In this document: piece after piece, positions 1 through 7,671 of the stretch
How the letters are laid out: every line of letters begins with the position of its first letter
How positions within the stretch are numbered: position 1 is the first letter of the stretch
Assembly (NCBI GenBank): GCA_002336405.1
Contig: DDEJ01000015.1
Coordinates: 1-15,357, forward strand
Direction of reading: 5' to 3'
DNA from: Rhodobacteraceae bacterium UBA1957
Lineage (GTDB): Bacteria > Pseudomonadota > Alphaproteobacteria > Rhodobacterales > Rhodobacteraceae
Length of the DNA stretch: 15,357 bases
Program-made: the position numbers and the translations under genes
Notes under the pieces: model-generated
Told to the model about the DNA's origin: nothing
Seen by the model: only the letters and a program-made list of their open reading frames with translations
Database searches by the model: none

Positions 1-46
1 AAGTGGAGCCTCGGTCCAAAATATTTGCGGCAGAGCGCCGAAACGG

Positions 47-63
47 ATGTCTAAAGCAGACAT
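47..63. repeat. Short inverted repeat upstream of the riboswitch
   Basis: ATGTCT (47-52) and AGACAT (58-63) form a perfect 6-base inverted repeat around a 5-base spacer. It lies upstream of the candidate promoter and the riboswitch. It could be a small operator or chance; there is no T-run after it, so it does not look like an intrinsic terminator. The rest of positions 1-140 shows no gene I can support. Confidence 0.25.
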
Positions 64-109
64 TGCGCCCACAGCTTCACCACTTTCGCGCCTATCGGAT
101 CAGTTGCGC

Positions 110-138
110 TTGACAACAAGGTCTTTGACGGCGCAAGC
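110..138 (+). promoter_or_regulatory. Weak candidate promoter for the cob operon
   Basis: A perfect TTGACA hexamer sits at 110-115, preceded by C (CTTGACA). About 17 bases downstream the -10 position (133-138) reads GCAAGC, a poor match to TATAAT. A start near 145 would place transcription almost at the 5' edge of the riboswitch, which is tight but possible. The hexamer is the only real support. Confidence 0.22.
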
Positions 139-140
139 AC

Positions 141-330
141 AAATGGTTGGTTCCTGTCGTTGACAGGTGAAAAGGGAATGCGTGTGGCCTTGCGCCATGA
201 CAAATAAACGCAGCCGCCCCCGCGACCGTGACCAGAGAGGGCGCTCACAGGCCACTGACTATTGTCGGGAAGGGTGAGTGACCACAAGAGCCAAGGCTCT
301 GAGATCTGCAAGCCGGGAGACCTGCCAACT
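141..330 (+). promoter_or_regulatory. Cobalamin (B12) riboswitch
   Basis: The conserved boxes of the cobalamin riboswitch occur in the right order. They are GGTTCC at 148-154, AAAAGGGAA at 170-178, the GCCGCCCCCGCGACCGTGA block at 213-231 (consensus GCTGCCCCCGCAACTGTA), GCCACTG at 251-257, GGGAAGG at 267-273, and AAGCCGGGAGACCTGCC at 310-326. A small perfect hairpin AGAGCC/GGCTCT (287-300) lies just before the last block, where the family has a variable stem. In this family adenosylcobalamin binding lowers expression of downstream genes. Here the element precedes the DUF1636-cobW-cobN operon, so feedback repression of cobalamin synthesis is the natural reading. The outer P1 stem could not be assigned by eye, so both ends are approximate. 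Confidence 0.9.
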
Positions 331-345
331 TATAAGACGTGAGCT

Positions 346-390
346 GGACGGGGTGTTCTGGTGACGGGTCCGGCCTTTGTGGTCCCCGCC
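346..390 (+). promoter_or_regulatory. GC-rich hairpin after the riboswitch, possible expression platform
   Basis: CGGGG (349-353) can pair with CCCCG (384-388), and GG (346-347) with CC (389-390), leaving A348 as a bulge. The loop is about 30 bases and itself GC-rich. No T-run follows, so it is not a classical Rho-independent terminator. It lies between the aptamer and the first ribosome binding site, where an expression platform is expected. Confidence 0.4.
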
Positions 391-394
391 ATCT

Positions 395-424
395 CTCCTT
401 CGTTCTATACCCGAATATAAGGAG
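395..424 (+). promoter_or_regulatory. Ribosome binding site with complementary anti-SD sequence
   Basis: AAGGAG at 419-424 is a consensus Shine-Dalgarno 9 bases before the ATG at 434. CTCCTT at 395-400 is its exact reverse complement, so the two can form a 6-bp hairpin with an 18-base loop that would hide the ribosome binding site. The same pyrimidine stretch (TCTCC, 394-398) could instead pair with GGAGA (316-320) in the riboswitch core. These are alternative pairings seen by eye; no folding energy was calculated. Confidence 0.45.
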
Positions 425-433
425 CGACAGCGT

Positions 434-472
434 ATGCCGTTACGATACACACCACTGGCCCCGCTCCCTTGA
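434..472 (+). CDS. 12-codon upstream ORF (possible leader peptide) coupled to the DUF1636 gene
   Basis: ATG at 434 follows a consensus AAGGAG at ideal spacing and opens a 12-codon frame (MPLRYTPLAPLP) ending in TGA at 470-472. That stop overlaps the TTG start of the DUF1636 gene at 469-471 (TTGA), a geometry that suits termination-reinitiation coupling. The downstream gene has no Shine-Dalgarno of its own, and its frame has no ATG or GTG between the stop at 418-420 and 469. Alternatively, a small deletion or insertion near 434-469 shifted the real ATG out of frame, or a base is wrong in the sequence. I do not recognise the peptide; it has no hydrophobic or regulatory codon bias. Confidence 0.4.
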   Translation: MPLRYTPLAPLP

Positions 473-846
473 CAGAGCGCCGCGTTGAAATTCTTGTTTG
501 CACCAAATGTCGTCGCGGCCAGTCTGATGACGCAAACCCCGTGCGACCCGGCCGGCAATTGCTGCAGCAGTTGTCCAGCCAGCCTTTGCCTGCTGGTGTC
601 ACGCTGCGCGACGTAACGTGCCTGTCGAACTGCTCGAACGGCTGCTCGATTGCTCTGCGCGGTCCGGGACGCTGGACCTATGTTTACGGAAACCTGCATG
701 AAGTGTCGCATCTGGACGCGATCATAGAGGGTGTCACCAAGTATCAAGCCACTCAAGACGGTGTTGTTCCGTGGCGCGAGCGCCCCGAACATTTCCGTAA
801 AAACTGTATTGCGCGCATACCGCCACTGGAGATCCCCAATGCCTGA
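469..846 (+). CDS. DUF1636 family cysteine-rich putative metal-binding protein
   Basis: A 125-residue protein with the pattern of DUF1636, a family annotated as predicted metal-binding and often found next to cobW in alphaproteobacteria. Cysteines lie at 11 and 14 (CTKC near the N-terminus), at 51, 55 and 59 (CLSNCSNGC), and a sixth at 112. The layout resembles thioredoxin-like [2Fe-2S] ferredoxins, so iron-sulfur or metal binding is likely but unproven. The C-terminal WRERPEHFRKN stretch is typical of the family. The start is TTG: no ATG or GTG exists in frame after the stop at 418-420, and the protein begins as the family usually does, shortly before the first cysteine pair. The 3' end overlaps the cobW start by 8 bases. 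As first gene of the riboswitch-controlled operon it may help in metal or electron delivery; that is inference. Confidence 0.82.
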   Translation: MTERRVEILVCTKCRRGQSDDANPVRPGRQLLQQLSSQPLPAGVTLRDVTCLSNCSNGCSIALRGPGRWTYVYGNLHEVSHLDAIIEGVTKYQATQDGVVPWRERPEHFRKNCIARIPPLEIPNA

Positions 847-1876
847 TCTGTCGAAACTCCCCGTCACTGTCATCACCGGTTTTCTGGGAGCAGGTAAAAC
901 CACGTTGATCCGCCACCTGATGCAGAACCCCCAAGGCAAACGCCTGGCGGTGGTTGTCAATGAATTTGGCGACGTCGGGGTTGACGGCGAGATTTTAAAA
1001 TCCTGCGCCATTCCCGACTGCCCTGCCGAGAACATCATCGAACTGGCCAATGGCTGCATCTGCTGCACTGTGGCCGATGATTTCATTCCCACCATCGAGG
1101 CCTTAATGGCGCTCTCCCCCCGGCCCGACCATATCTTGATCGAAACCTCGGGGTTGGCGCTGCCTAAGCCCCTGCTCAAAGCCTTTGAATGGCCCGCAAT
1201 CCGGTCGCGCATCACCGTCGACGGGGTGATTGCGCTGGCCGATGCCGAAGCTGTTGCCGCCGGGCGGTTTGCCACAAATGTGGCAGCCGTCGATGCCCAG
1301 CGCGCCGCTGATGGCAGTATCGACCATGAAACCCCGCTATCAGAAGTGTTTGAAGATCAAATCAGTTGCGCCGATATTATTGTGCTGACCAAACCAGACC
1401 TTGCAGGTCCCGAAGGTGTCGCCGCTGCCCGCGCATTGATCGCCGCCGAAGCCCACCGCCCGCTGCCAGTGATCGAGGTGGCCGAGGGCACGGTCGATCC
1501 CCGGGTGATCCTTGGACTTGGCGCCGCCGCCGAGGATGACCTCGACGCCCGTCCGTCGCATCACGACAGCGCCCATGATCACGATCACGAGGATTTCGAG
1601 AGCATCGTGGTCACCCTGCCCGAACAGACCGACGCCTCGACACTGGCGACAAAGATAGAAATCCTGGCAAAACAACAAAACATACTGCGCGTCAAAGGCT
1701 ATGCGGCAGTGACCGGAAAACCCATGCGGCTGTTGGTGCAGGCGGTGGGCGCAAGAGTGCGCACCCAGTTCGACCGCCCATGGGCGCCGAATGAGCCACG
1801 ACAAGGTAGGGTTGTGGTTATTGCCGAGCATGACGATATCAATTCCGAAGCAATCCGAACGGCGCTGGGTGCCTGA
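839..1876 (+). CDS. cobW: CobW, G3E-family GTPase / metal chaperone
   Basis: A 345-residue P-loop GTPase of the COG0523/CobW family, thought to deliver cobalt or otherwise support the cobaltochelatase step in aerobic cobalamin synthesis. Visible motifs are the Walker A loop GFLGAGKTT (14-22), the metal-binding CICC (73-76) that defines the family, ETSG (102-105), the base-recognition-like TKPD (184-187), a His/Asp-rich stretch (HHDSAHDHDH, 241-250), and a C-terminal CobW_C domain from about 253. The start at 839 was chosen because the P-loop then falls 14 residues in, as is usual; the open frame extends upstream to 731 only as overlap with the DUF1636 gene. The ATG lies 5 bases before the DUF1636 stop codon. 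cobN follows after 6 bases, matching the cobW-cobN order common in alphaproteobacteria. Confidence 0.95.
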   Translation: MPDLSKLPVTVITGFLGAGKTTLIRHLMQNPQGKRLAVVVNEFGDVGVDGEILKSCAIPDCPAENIIELANGCICCTVADDFIPTIEALMALSPRPDHILIETSGLALPKPLLKAFEWPAIRSRITVDGVIALADAEAVAAGRFATNVAAVDAQRAADGSIDHETPLSEVFEDQISCADIIVLTKPDLAGPEGVAAARALIAAEAHRPLPVIEVAEGTVDPRVILGLGAAAEDDLDARPSHHDSAHDHDHEDFESIVVTLPEQTDASTLATKIEILAKQQNILRVKGYAAVTGKPMRLLVQAVGARVRTQFDRPWAPNEPRQGRVVVIAEHDDINSEAIRTALGA

Positions 1877-1882
1877 CGCAAA

Positions 1883-4800
1883 ATGCATGTTATCTTTCGC
1901 GAAAGCCACAGCCTCGACCAGGCAGACACACCACAAGACCTGCGCCAGACACCGGCAGACCTTGTGGTATTGTCGCTCTCAGACAGCGACTTGGGCGCAT
2001 TTGCGTCTGGCTGGCGGCGTGCCAAAACCACTGTCGGCGCCGATATGCCCAGTCTGCGCTTGGCAAACCTGGTGGCCCTTAAACATCCGCTGTCTGTCGA
2101 CACCTATATAGACAACACGCTGCATGCGGCACGCGGCATTCTAATCCGTTTAATCGGTGGCGTGCCCTATTGGCCTTATGGGCTGCAATGCGTAGCTGCG
2201 CTGGCGCGTGAAAAAGGGATTGCTTTGGCGGTCCTGCCCGCCGACGGGCGTCAGGATACACAGTTGGACGAGTTGTCGACGCTGCCGATATCCACTCTGC
2301 GCCGATTGGGCGACCTCTGCGCCACCGGCGGTCCAGTGGCCGCCCATGCCGCCCTAGCACAGCTTGCACTGGCAGCCGGCCTCTATGCCACCCCGGTGCT
2401 TGGTGACAAAGCGCTGCCAATGTACGGGTTTTGGTCCCCAAAACAGGGGCTCGCCCCCCCCCAAAAAACCGACGCAACCGACCCCGCGGCGCCGCGCGTG
2501 GCAATCACCTTTTACCGCTCGTTTCTCAGCGCTGGGGATACCAGCCCGATAGAGGCCCTTTTTGACGCCTTTGAGAAACGAGGCTTTGACGTCTACGGCC
2601 TGTTTGTTCCCTCTCTCAAAGCCCCCGAGGCCGCCAAATGGCTCGCACAAAAATTGCACGCGCTGGCACCAGACGCAGTCGTCAACGCCACATCTTTTTC
2701 AGGCAAGGGCAAAGATGGCGCCTCCCCGCTGGATGCCGCCGGGGTGCCAGTGTTTCAAGTGGCACTGGCCACCTCAACCCAATCCGCTTGGGCAGAAGCC
2801 GACCGGGGTCTGTCGCCCAGCGATCTTGCAATGCATGTGGTTTTGCCCGAGGTGGATGGCCGACTATTTTCAGGTGTTATTTCTTTCAAAGAACCTGACG
2901 CACGCGATCAAGATCTGCAATATGCACGCTATGCCCACAACGCCCAGCCCGCGCGACTGGCCGCCGCTGTCGACAAAGTCGCGGCATGGGTTGCGCTGGC
3001 GAAAAAAGACCCAGCAGACAAACAGATTGCTGTGATCCTGTCGACCTATCCGGGTAAATCATGGCAAATGGCCCATGCCGTTGGGCTTGATGCCCTGGGC
3101 TCTGCCGAGGCGCTGTTACAAGATCTCGACGGCGCCGGCTATCACGTTGCGACGGGGGCATCCTTAGAGCAAGCGCTGAGTTGTGAAACCGTCACATGGC
3201 CGCTTGATCATTATCTCGATGAGCTTCAGCGCCTGCCAGACAGCCTTCAGGCCAGTCTTGCTGCGGCATGGGGCGCCCCACAAGACGATCCCAGTATAAA
3301 AGACGGGCTGTTTCAATTTAAAGCAACATCTCGCGGCAATATCTTAGTCGCCCTGCAACCGGAACGCGGGACACCTAAATCACGCGACGCCGAATATCAC
3401 GATCTGTCACGGGTCCCTCGCCATGGCTATGTGGCGTTTTACCTCTGGCTCAGAAACGCCAGAAACAGCGACGCGATGCTGCATCTTGGCGCCCACGGCA
3501 CATTGGAATGGCTGCCCGGAAAATCGGTCGCTCTGTCAGATAGCTGCTGGCCTGAGGCATTGATTGCTCAGATGCCAGTCATTTATCCGTTTATCGTGAA
3601 TGACCCCGGCGAAGCCGCACAGGCCAAACGACGGATTTCAGCGGTGACTTTGGGCCATATCCCGCCACCGTTGAAAGCCGCGGATACGCCGCGCAACCTG
3701 ATCCGCCTTGAAAGTCTGCTGGACGAGTTTTCAAATGCCGACGGACTGGACCCAAAACGCCGCAAGCGCTTGCAATCAGATATCCGCGACGAGGCGCAGG
3801 CGCTTGGTGTCGAGGCAGATCTGGGCTTGGATCAGGCCAGCTGCCCCGCAGAGGCCTTGACCCGCATCGACCGCTTTGTCTGCGACGTGAAAGAAAGCCA
3901 ATTTGGCGACGGTTTGCACATCTACGGGCGCGCACCGGCAGCCCAAACCCAGTTTGAAACCGGCCCGTCGATTGCCGCCGAACGCACCGCCGTGCTGACG
4001 GCGCTGGCTGGGGGCTGTATCGCACCCGGCCCATCCGGATCGCCGTATCGCGGGCGCAATGATATTTTACCCACAGGGCGCAACCTATTCACCACGGACC
4101 CGCGCGCAGTGCCTTCGCGGGCCGCCTATGCACAAGGCGTGACCCTGGCCGAAGAATTGGTGCGCCGCCATTTGCAAGACGAAGGCGACTGGCCGCGTGG
4201 CACGATTGTCGATCTGTGGGGGTCGGCGACCATGCGCACCGCTGGGGAAGAATTTGCCATGGCCCTGCATCTGATTGGGGCCAAACCGATATGGGATGAC
4301 GGCTCTGATCGGGTGTCCGGGGTCGAGATCGTGCCAATTGCCTTGCTTGATCGTCCGCGTATCGACGTCACGCTTCGGGTTTCAGGGCTGTTTCGGGATG
4401 TCTTTCCCACTCTTTCGACGTTGTTCGAACAAGCCCTCACGGCCCTTCGCAATCGAGACGAGGCCGCCGATTGGAACCCCTATGCCGGACATGCGCCCAG
4501 CGCCCGCGTCTATGGGCCCGCTCCGGGCAGTTATGGTCTGGGCATGGGGGCAGCGCTTGATGATTATTCTGAAACTGGGCGGAAACAGGCCGGCGCAGCT
4601 TGGCTTGCGGCCAGTTCGTGGTCGCTGAACGGCGCACAAGCTCAACAAGACCCCGCAGGTATCGCAGCCCGGGTTCGTCAGGCTGACAGTTTCGTACATT
4701 TGCAGGATCTGCCGGAAACCGATCTTTTGCTGGCAGAAGATTATGCCACTCATGAAGCAGGCTTTGCCGCCGCCCAGAGCGTCACCGGCGGCAAGGCCGC

Positions 4801-5185
4801 ACTTTATCACCTAGACAATACCGATCCCAATGCCCCAACCGCCCGCAGCCTGCCTGAAGAAATAGCCCGCGTGGTGCGTGGCCGCGCCACCCAACCCGAC
4901 TGGATTGCCGGCATGCGGCGCCACGGCTTTCGCGGTGCCGCTGAAATTGCCGCCACATTGGATCACATGGCAGCGTTTGCACATCTTGCCGATGCCGTGC
5001 CAGCGCATCTGTTTGATCTATATTATGACGCAACTCTGGCCGACGACGAGGTTGTCGCGTTTCTGCAAGAGGCAAACCCGCAAGCATTGGACGCAATGCG
5101 CAGGCGTTTTGCAGCCCTGCTGGAGGCTGGCCTCTGGCAAACCCGTCGCAACACGATCCGCCATGCATTCGAGAAAGCATCATGA
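1883..5185 (+). CDS. cobN: CobN, cobaltochelatase large subunit
   Basis: An 1100-residue protein of the CobN/BchH-ChlH magnesium-chelatase-like family. CobN binds hydrogenobyrinic acid a,c-diamide and, with the ATPase CobS and partner CobT, inserts cobalt in the cytoplasm. Family motifs include the N-terminal MHVIFRESHSL and DLVVLSLSDSDLGAF, the HLGAHGTLEWLPGK block (from H534), PFIVNDPGEAAQAKRR, and the C-terminal GSATMRTAGEEFA through RVSGLFRDVFP region. Length is within the usual range of roughly 1050-1300. The start follows cobW by 6 bases without a strong Shine-Dalgarno, so coupling to cobW is likely. cobS and cobT are not in the window. A C9 run followed by A6 (2454-2468) lies in the coding sequence near residue 191. 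The stop overlaps cobG in ATGA. Confidence 0.97.
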   Translation: MHVIFRESHSLDQADTPQDLRQTPADLVVLSLSDSDLGAFASGWRRAKTTVGADMPSLRLANLVALKHPLSVDTYIDNTLHAARGILIRLIGGVPYWPYGLQCVAALAREKGIALAVLPADGRQDTQLDELSTLPISTLRRLGDLCATGGPVAAHAALAQLALAAGLYATPVLGDKALPMYGFWSPKQGLAPPQKTDATDPAAPRVAITFYRSFLSAGDTSPIEALFDAFEKRGFDVYGLFVPSLKAPEAAKWLAQKLHALAPDAVVNATSFSGKGKDGASPLDAAGVPVFQVALATSTQSAWAEADRGLSPSDLAMHVVLPEVDGRLFSGVISFKEPDARDQDLQYARYAHNAQPARLAAAVDKVAAWVALAKKDPADKQIAVILSTYPGKSWQMAHAVGLDALGSAEALLQDLDGAGYHVATGASLEQALSCETVTWPLDHYLDELQRLPDSLQASLAAAWGAPQDDPSIKDGLFQFKATSRGNILVALQPERGTPKSRDAEYHDLSRVPRHGYVAFYLWLRNARNSDAMLHLGAHGTLEWLPGKSVALSDSCWPEALIAQMPVIYPFIVNDPGEAAQAKRRISAVTLGHIPPPLKAADTPRNLIRLESLLDEFSNADGLDPKRRKRLQSDIRDEAQALGVEADLGLDQASCPAEALTRIDRFVCDVKESQFGDGLHIYGRAPAAQTQFETGPSIAAERTAVLTALAGGCIAPGPSGSPYRGRNDILPTGRNLFTTDPRAVPSRAAYAQGVTLAEELVRRHLQDEGDWPRGTIVDLWGSATMRTAGEEFAMALHLIGAKPIWDDGSDRVSGVEIVPIALLDRPRIDVTLRVSGLFRDVFPTLSTLFEQALTALRNRDEAADWNPYAGHAPSARVYGPAPGSYGLGMGAALDDYSETGRKQAGAAWLAASSWSLNGAQAQQDPAGIAARVRQADSFVHLQDLPETDLLLAEDYATHEAGFAAAQSVTGGKAALYHLDNTDPNAPTARSLPEEIARVVRGRATQPDWIAGMRRHGFRGAAEIAATLDHMAAFAHLADAVPAHLFDLYYDATLADDEVVAFLQEANPQALDAMRRRFAALLEAGLWQTRRNTIRHAFEKAS
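2454..2468 (+). repeat. C9A6 homopolymer tract inside cobN
   Basis: Nine C (2454-2462) are followed directly by six A (2463-2468) within cobN, coding for part of a Pro-Gln-Lys linker (GLAPPQKTD). The reading frame is intact here. Such tracts are prone to slippage in replication, transcription and sequencing. Confidence 0.9.
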
Positions 5186-6327
5186 CCAGACCCGCCGCCA
5201 AAGGCTGGTGCCCAGGGGCCTACCGGCCGATGCACTCAGGAGACGGGCTGATTGTGCGGATCCGACCACATTTTGCCCGCCTCAGTGCCGAACAGGCTTT
5301 GGGCCTCAGCCAGGTCTCACAGCGTTTTGGTAATGGCACAATCGATCTAACCAGTCGCAGCAATCTGCAGATCAGAGGCATCCTTGAGACAGACTATGAC
5401 GCCCTGATGACCGAGCTGGAAGCTCTCAAATTGCTGGATGAAGCCCCAGAGATTGAGGCGCGTCGCAATATTCTTGTTGCTCCGGATTGGACGCAAGCAG
5501 ATGAAACCTATGCACTGACGACCGCCCTGACCCGCCAGCTTGGTGCACTGCCTGCGCTGCCGACCAAATTTGGCTTTGCAGTGGACACTGGCAACGCCCC
5601 AATGCTGACCGCTGCCTCAGCAGATATCCGCATTGAGCGCGATCTTTCCGGCGCACTTTTACTGCGCGCTGATGGCGCAGCACTGGGGCGTCCCGTGACC
5701 GGTGAGACGGCCGTTGAGACAGTTCTAGACCTCGCCCATTGGTTTGCACAGAATACAAAAGGTCAATCACTGCGCATGGCGCAACTGCTCAAAACCCACC
5801 CCCTGCCCACAGTCTGGTGCCAAACAGCACCTGCTGAAACGCGCAACACTTTGGTGCCCGGCCCTCACCCGTTGGGATATGTCTTGGGCGCTGCCTTTGG
5901 CCAGATTGATGCGGGTGCGTTTGAAACCCTTATCCGCTGCAGTGGCGCCACCGGCGTGCGTCTGACCCCTTGGCGTTTGTTTATGCTTGAAACCACCGCC
6001 TCGGGTCCATGGCAGGGGTTTATCAACCACCCCGAGGCCGCAACATTAAACGTCTCGGCCTGTCCCGGCGCGCCCGCTTGCGGCGCCGCCACGGTTGAAA
6101 CCCGCGACCTTGCCTATGCGCTGTCAAAACACACCACCCGCAGCGTGCATATCTCGGGCTGCAGTAAAGGCTGCGCGCTGCCACGCAAAGCCGAAATCAC
6201 TTTGGTTGGCCGGGCTGGCAAGTTTGATCTTGTTCGCAACGGATGTTCGTGGGATCAGCCCGAACGCTCTGACCTGAGCGAAACCGATGTGCTGACAATA
6301 GCCGATGAGATTTATCATGCCCTATGA
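5182..6327 (+). CDS. cobG: CobG, precorrin-3B synthase (oxygen-dependent)
   Basis: A 381-residue member of the nitrite/sulfite reductase-like ferredoxin-half family. CobG uses O2 to convert precorrin-3A to the hydroxylactone precorrin-3B, preparing ring contraction by CobJ; its presence marks the aerobic pathway. The N-terminal KGWCPGAYRPMHSGDG is typical of CobG. The C-terminal half carries the Fe4S4-binding cysteines C294 and C300 (CPGAPAC) and C327 and C331 (CSKGC). It is shorter than the approximately 460-residue Pseudomonas denitrificans protein as I remember it, but both halves of the repeat appear present. The start overlaps the cobN stop as ATGA, and the 3' end overlaps cobH by 11 bases, so it is tightly coupled in the operon. 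Confidence 0.95.
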   Translation: MTRPAAKGWCPGAYRPMHSGDGLIVRIRPHFARLSAEQALGLSQVSQRFGNGTIDLTSRSNLQIRGILETDYDALMTELEALKLLDEAPEIEARRNILVAPDWTQADETYALTTALTRQLGALPALPTKFGFAVDTGNAPMLTAASADIRIERDLSGALLLRADGAALGRPVTGETAVETVLDLAHWFAQNTKGQSLRMAQLLKTHPLPTVWCQTAPAETRNTLVPGPHPLGYVLGAAFGQIDAGAFETLIRCSGATGVRLTPWRLFMLETTASGPWQGFINHPEAATLNVSACPGAPACGAATVETRDLAYALSKHTTRSVHISGCSKGCALPRKAEITLVGRAGKFDLVRNGCSWDQPERSDLSETDVLTIADEIYHAL

Positions 6328-6946
6328 ATATCAAACCGATGGTGCTGCCATTTACCTGCAATCGTTTGCCACCATCAGGGCCGAAGCCGATCTGGCACGA
6401 TTTGAAACCGATGACGAGCCGATCGCGGTGCGGATGATCCATGCCGCCGGGATGGTTGATCTGGCCGCCCATGTTGCCATCTCACCGACCTTTTCCCAAA
6501 GCGCCCGCGCCGCACTCAAAGCTGGTGCACCTATACTGTGCGACGCCCGTATGGTCAGCGAAGGGGTGACACGCACCCGCCTGCCCGCAGGCAACGAGGT
6601 GATCTGTACGCTACATGCCGATCCCGTGCGTGGTCTTGCCACCAAGATGCAAAACACCAGATCTGCCGCCGCGCTCGAACTGTGGCGGCCCTACCTCGAA
6701 GGCGCCGTAGTGGCAATTGGCAACGCCCCGACCGCGTTGTTTCATCTGCTTAATATGCTGGAAGACCCCAATTGTCCGCGTCCGGCGGCAATCATTGGCT
6801 GTCCGGTTGGTTTTGTCGGCGCAATCGAATCTAAAGACGCACTTTGGCAGGCGCAACCAGTACCCTGCTGCACCATTCACGGCCGGCTGGGGGGCAGCGC
6901 GATCACCGTTGCGGCGATCAATGCGGTTGCGAGCCGAAAAGAATGA
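6317..6946 (+). CDS. cobH: CobH, precorrin-8X methylmutase
   Basis: A 209-residue CobH/CbiC protein that moves the C11 methyl group to C12, turning precorrin-8x into hydrogenobyrinic acid. The catalytic histidine is H42 in RMIHAAGMVD, matching the known active-site His near position 43 in the family. The mid-protein DARMVSEGVTR and the C-terminal GCPVGFVGAIESKDAL are typical. I chose ATG at 6317 (MPYEYQTDG) over an in-frame ATG four codons upstream, because it gives the usual family length and N-terminus. It overlaps the end of cobG by 11 bases and its stop forms an ATGA overlap with cobI. Confidence 0.96.
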   Translation: MPYEYQTDGAAIYLQSFATIRAEADLARFETDDEPIAVRMIHAAGMVDLAAHVAISPTFSQSARAALKAGAPILCDARMVSEGVTRTRLPAGNEVICTLHADPVRGLATKMQNTRSAAALELWRPYLEGAVVAIGNAPTALFHLLNMLEDPNCPRPAAIIGCPVGFVGAIESKDALWQAQPVPCCTIHGRLGGSAITVAAINAVASRKE

Positions 6947-7671
6947 GCACGGGAACCCTATACGGCGTTGGCCTTGGTCCGGGAGATCCTGATCTGATGA
7001 GCCTGCGCGCCCACCGGCTTTTGGGCGCGACTGCACATGTGGCTTATTTTCGCAAAGCTGGTCGCAGTGGACAAGCCCGGCGCATTGTCGAGGGGTTGCT
7101 AGATCCGCATGTTTGCGAATTTGCGATGGAATATCCTGTCACCACGGAAATCCCGCTCAGTGATCCCCGCTACAATGAAATTCTTGCCGCCTTTTACACC
7201 GAGTGTACCACCCATCTTCTAGGCCTGTTGCACGCGGGCCATAACGTTGTCGTACTCTGCGAAGGTGACCCGTTTTTCTATGGCTCTTTCATGCATCTGC
7301 ACAGCCGGCTCAAAGATCAGGCGCAGGTACAGGTTGTACCGGCGATTACCGGCATGTCGGGGGCTTGGACGGCAACCGGCAGTCCGATCACTTGGGGCGA
7401 CGACATTCTGACCGTGCTCATGGGGACATTGCCCGAAGACACTCTCGCCAGTCACATGGCGCGCTCAGATGCGCTGGTGGTGATGAAAATTGGCCGTAAT
7501 CTGCAAAAAGTCCGCCGCGCAATCGACCGCGCCGGTCGGCTGGGTTCGGCATGGCTGGTGGAACACGCCACCATGCCCAATGAAAAAGTCAACCGCCTGA
7601 GCGAGGTGGACGACACCACCAGCCCTTATTTTTCGATCGTTATCGTCCATGGTCAAGGGCGCCGGCCATGA
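6943..7671 (+). CDS. cobI: CobI, precorrin-2 C20-methyltransferase
   Basis: A 242-residue SAM-dependent tetrapyrrole methylase that methylates precorrin-2 at C20 to give precorrin-3A, the substrate of CobG. Family marks are the N-terminal GVGLGPGDPDLMSLRA (from residue 8), the aromatic-rich YFRKAGRSGQAR region, and the SAM-binding GDPFFYGSFMHLH loop (from G108). The start at 6943 is the A of an ATGA overlap with the cobH stop; the open frame reaches further upstream only inside cobH. The stop overlaps cobJ in the same way. CobI is distinguished from the other methylases in the cluster by the GDPFFYGSF loop and the KMGRN-like KIGRNLQKV stretch. Confidence 0.95.
   Translation: MSTGTLYGVGLGPGDPDLMSLRAHRLLGATAHVAYFRKAGRSGQARRIVEGLLDPHVCEFAMEYPVTTEIPLSDPRYNEILAAFYTECTTHLLGLLHAGHNVVVLCEGDPFFYGSFMHLHSRLKDQAQVQVVPAITGMSGAWTATGSPITWGDDILTVLMGTLPEDTLASHMARSDALVVMKIGRNLQKVRRAIDRAGRLGSAWLVEHATMPNEKVNRLSEVDDTTSPYFSIVIVHGQGRRP

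Noticed and set aside
51..311. 86-codon minus-strand ORF over the start of the window
   Set aside because: It covers the riboswitch on the opposite strand and shows no motif or ribosome binding site.
731..838. Longer cobW with 36 extra N-terminal residues
   Set aside because: The extension only reflects an open frame inside the DUF1636 gene; starting at 839 gives the normal distance to the P-loop.
259..1275. A 338-codon minus-strand ORF across the riboswitch, the DUF1636 gene and cobW
   Set aside because: It is antisense to two recognisable genes and to a structured RNA, with no family motif and low-complexity Ser/Ala-rich beginning; a GC-rich shadow frame.
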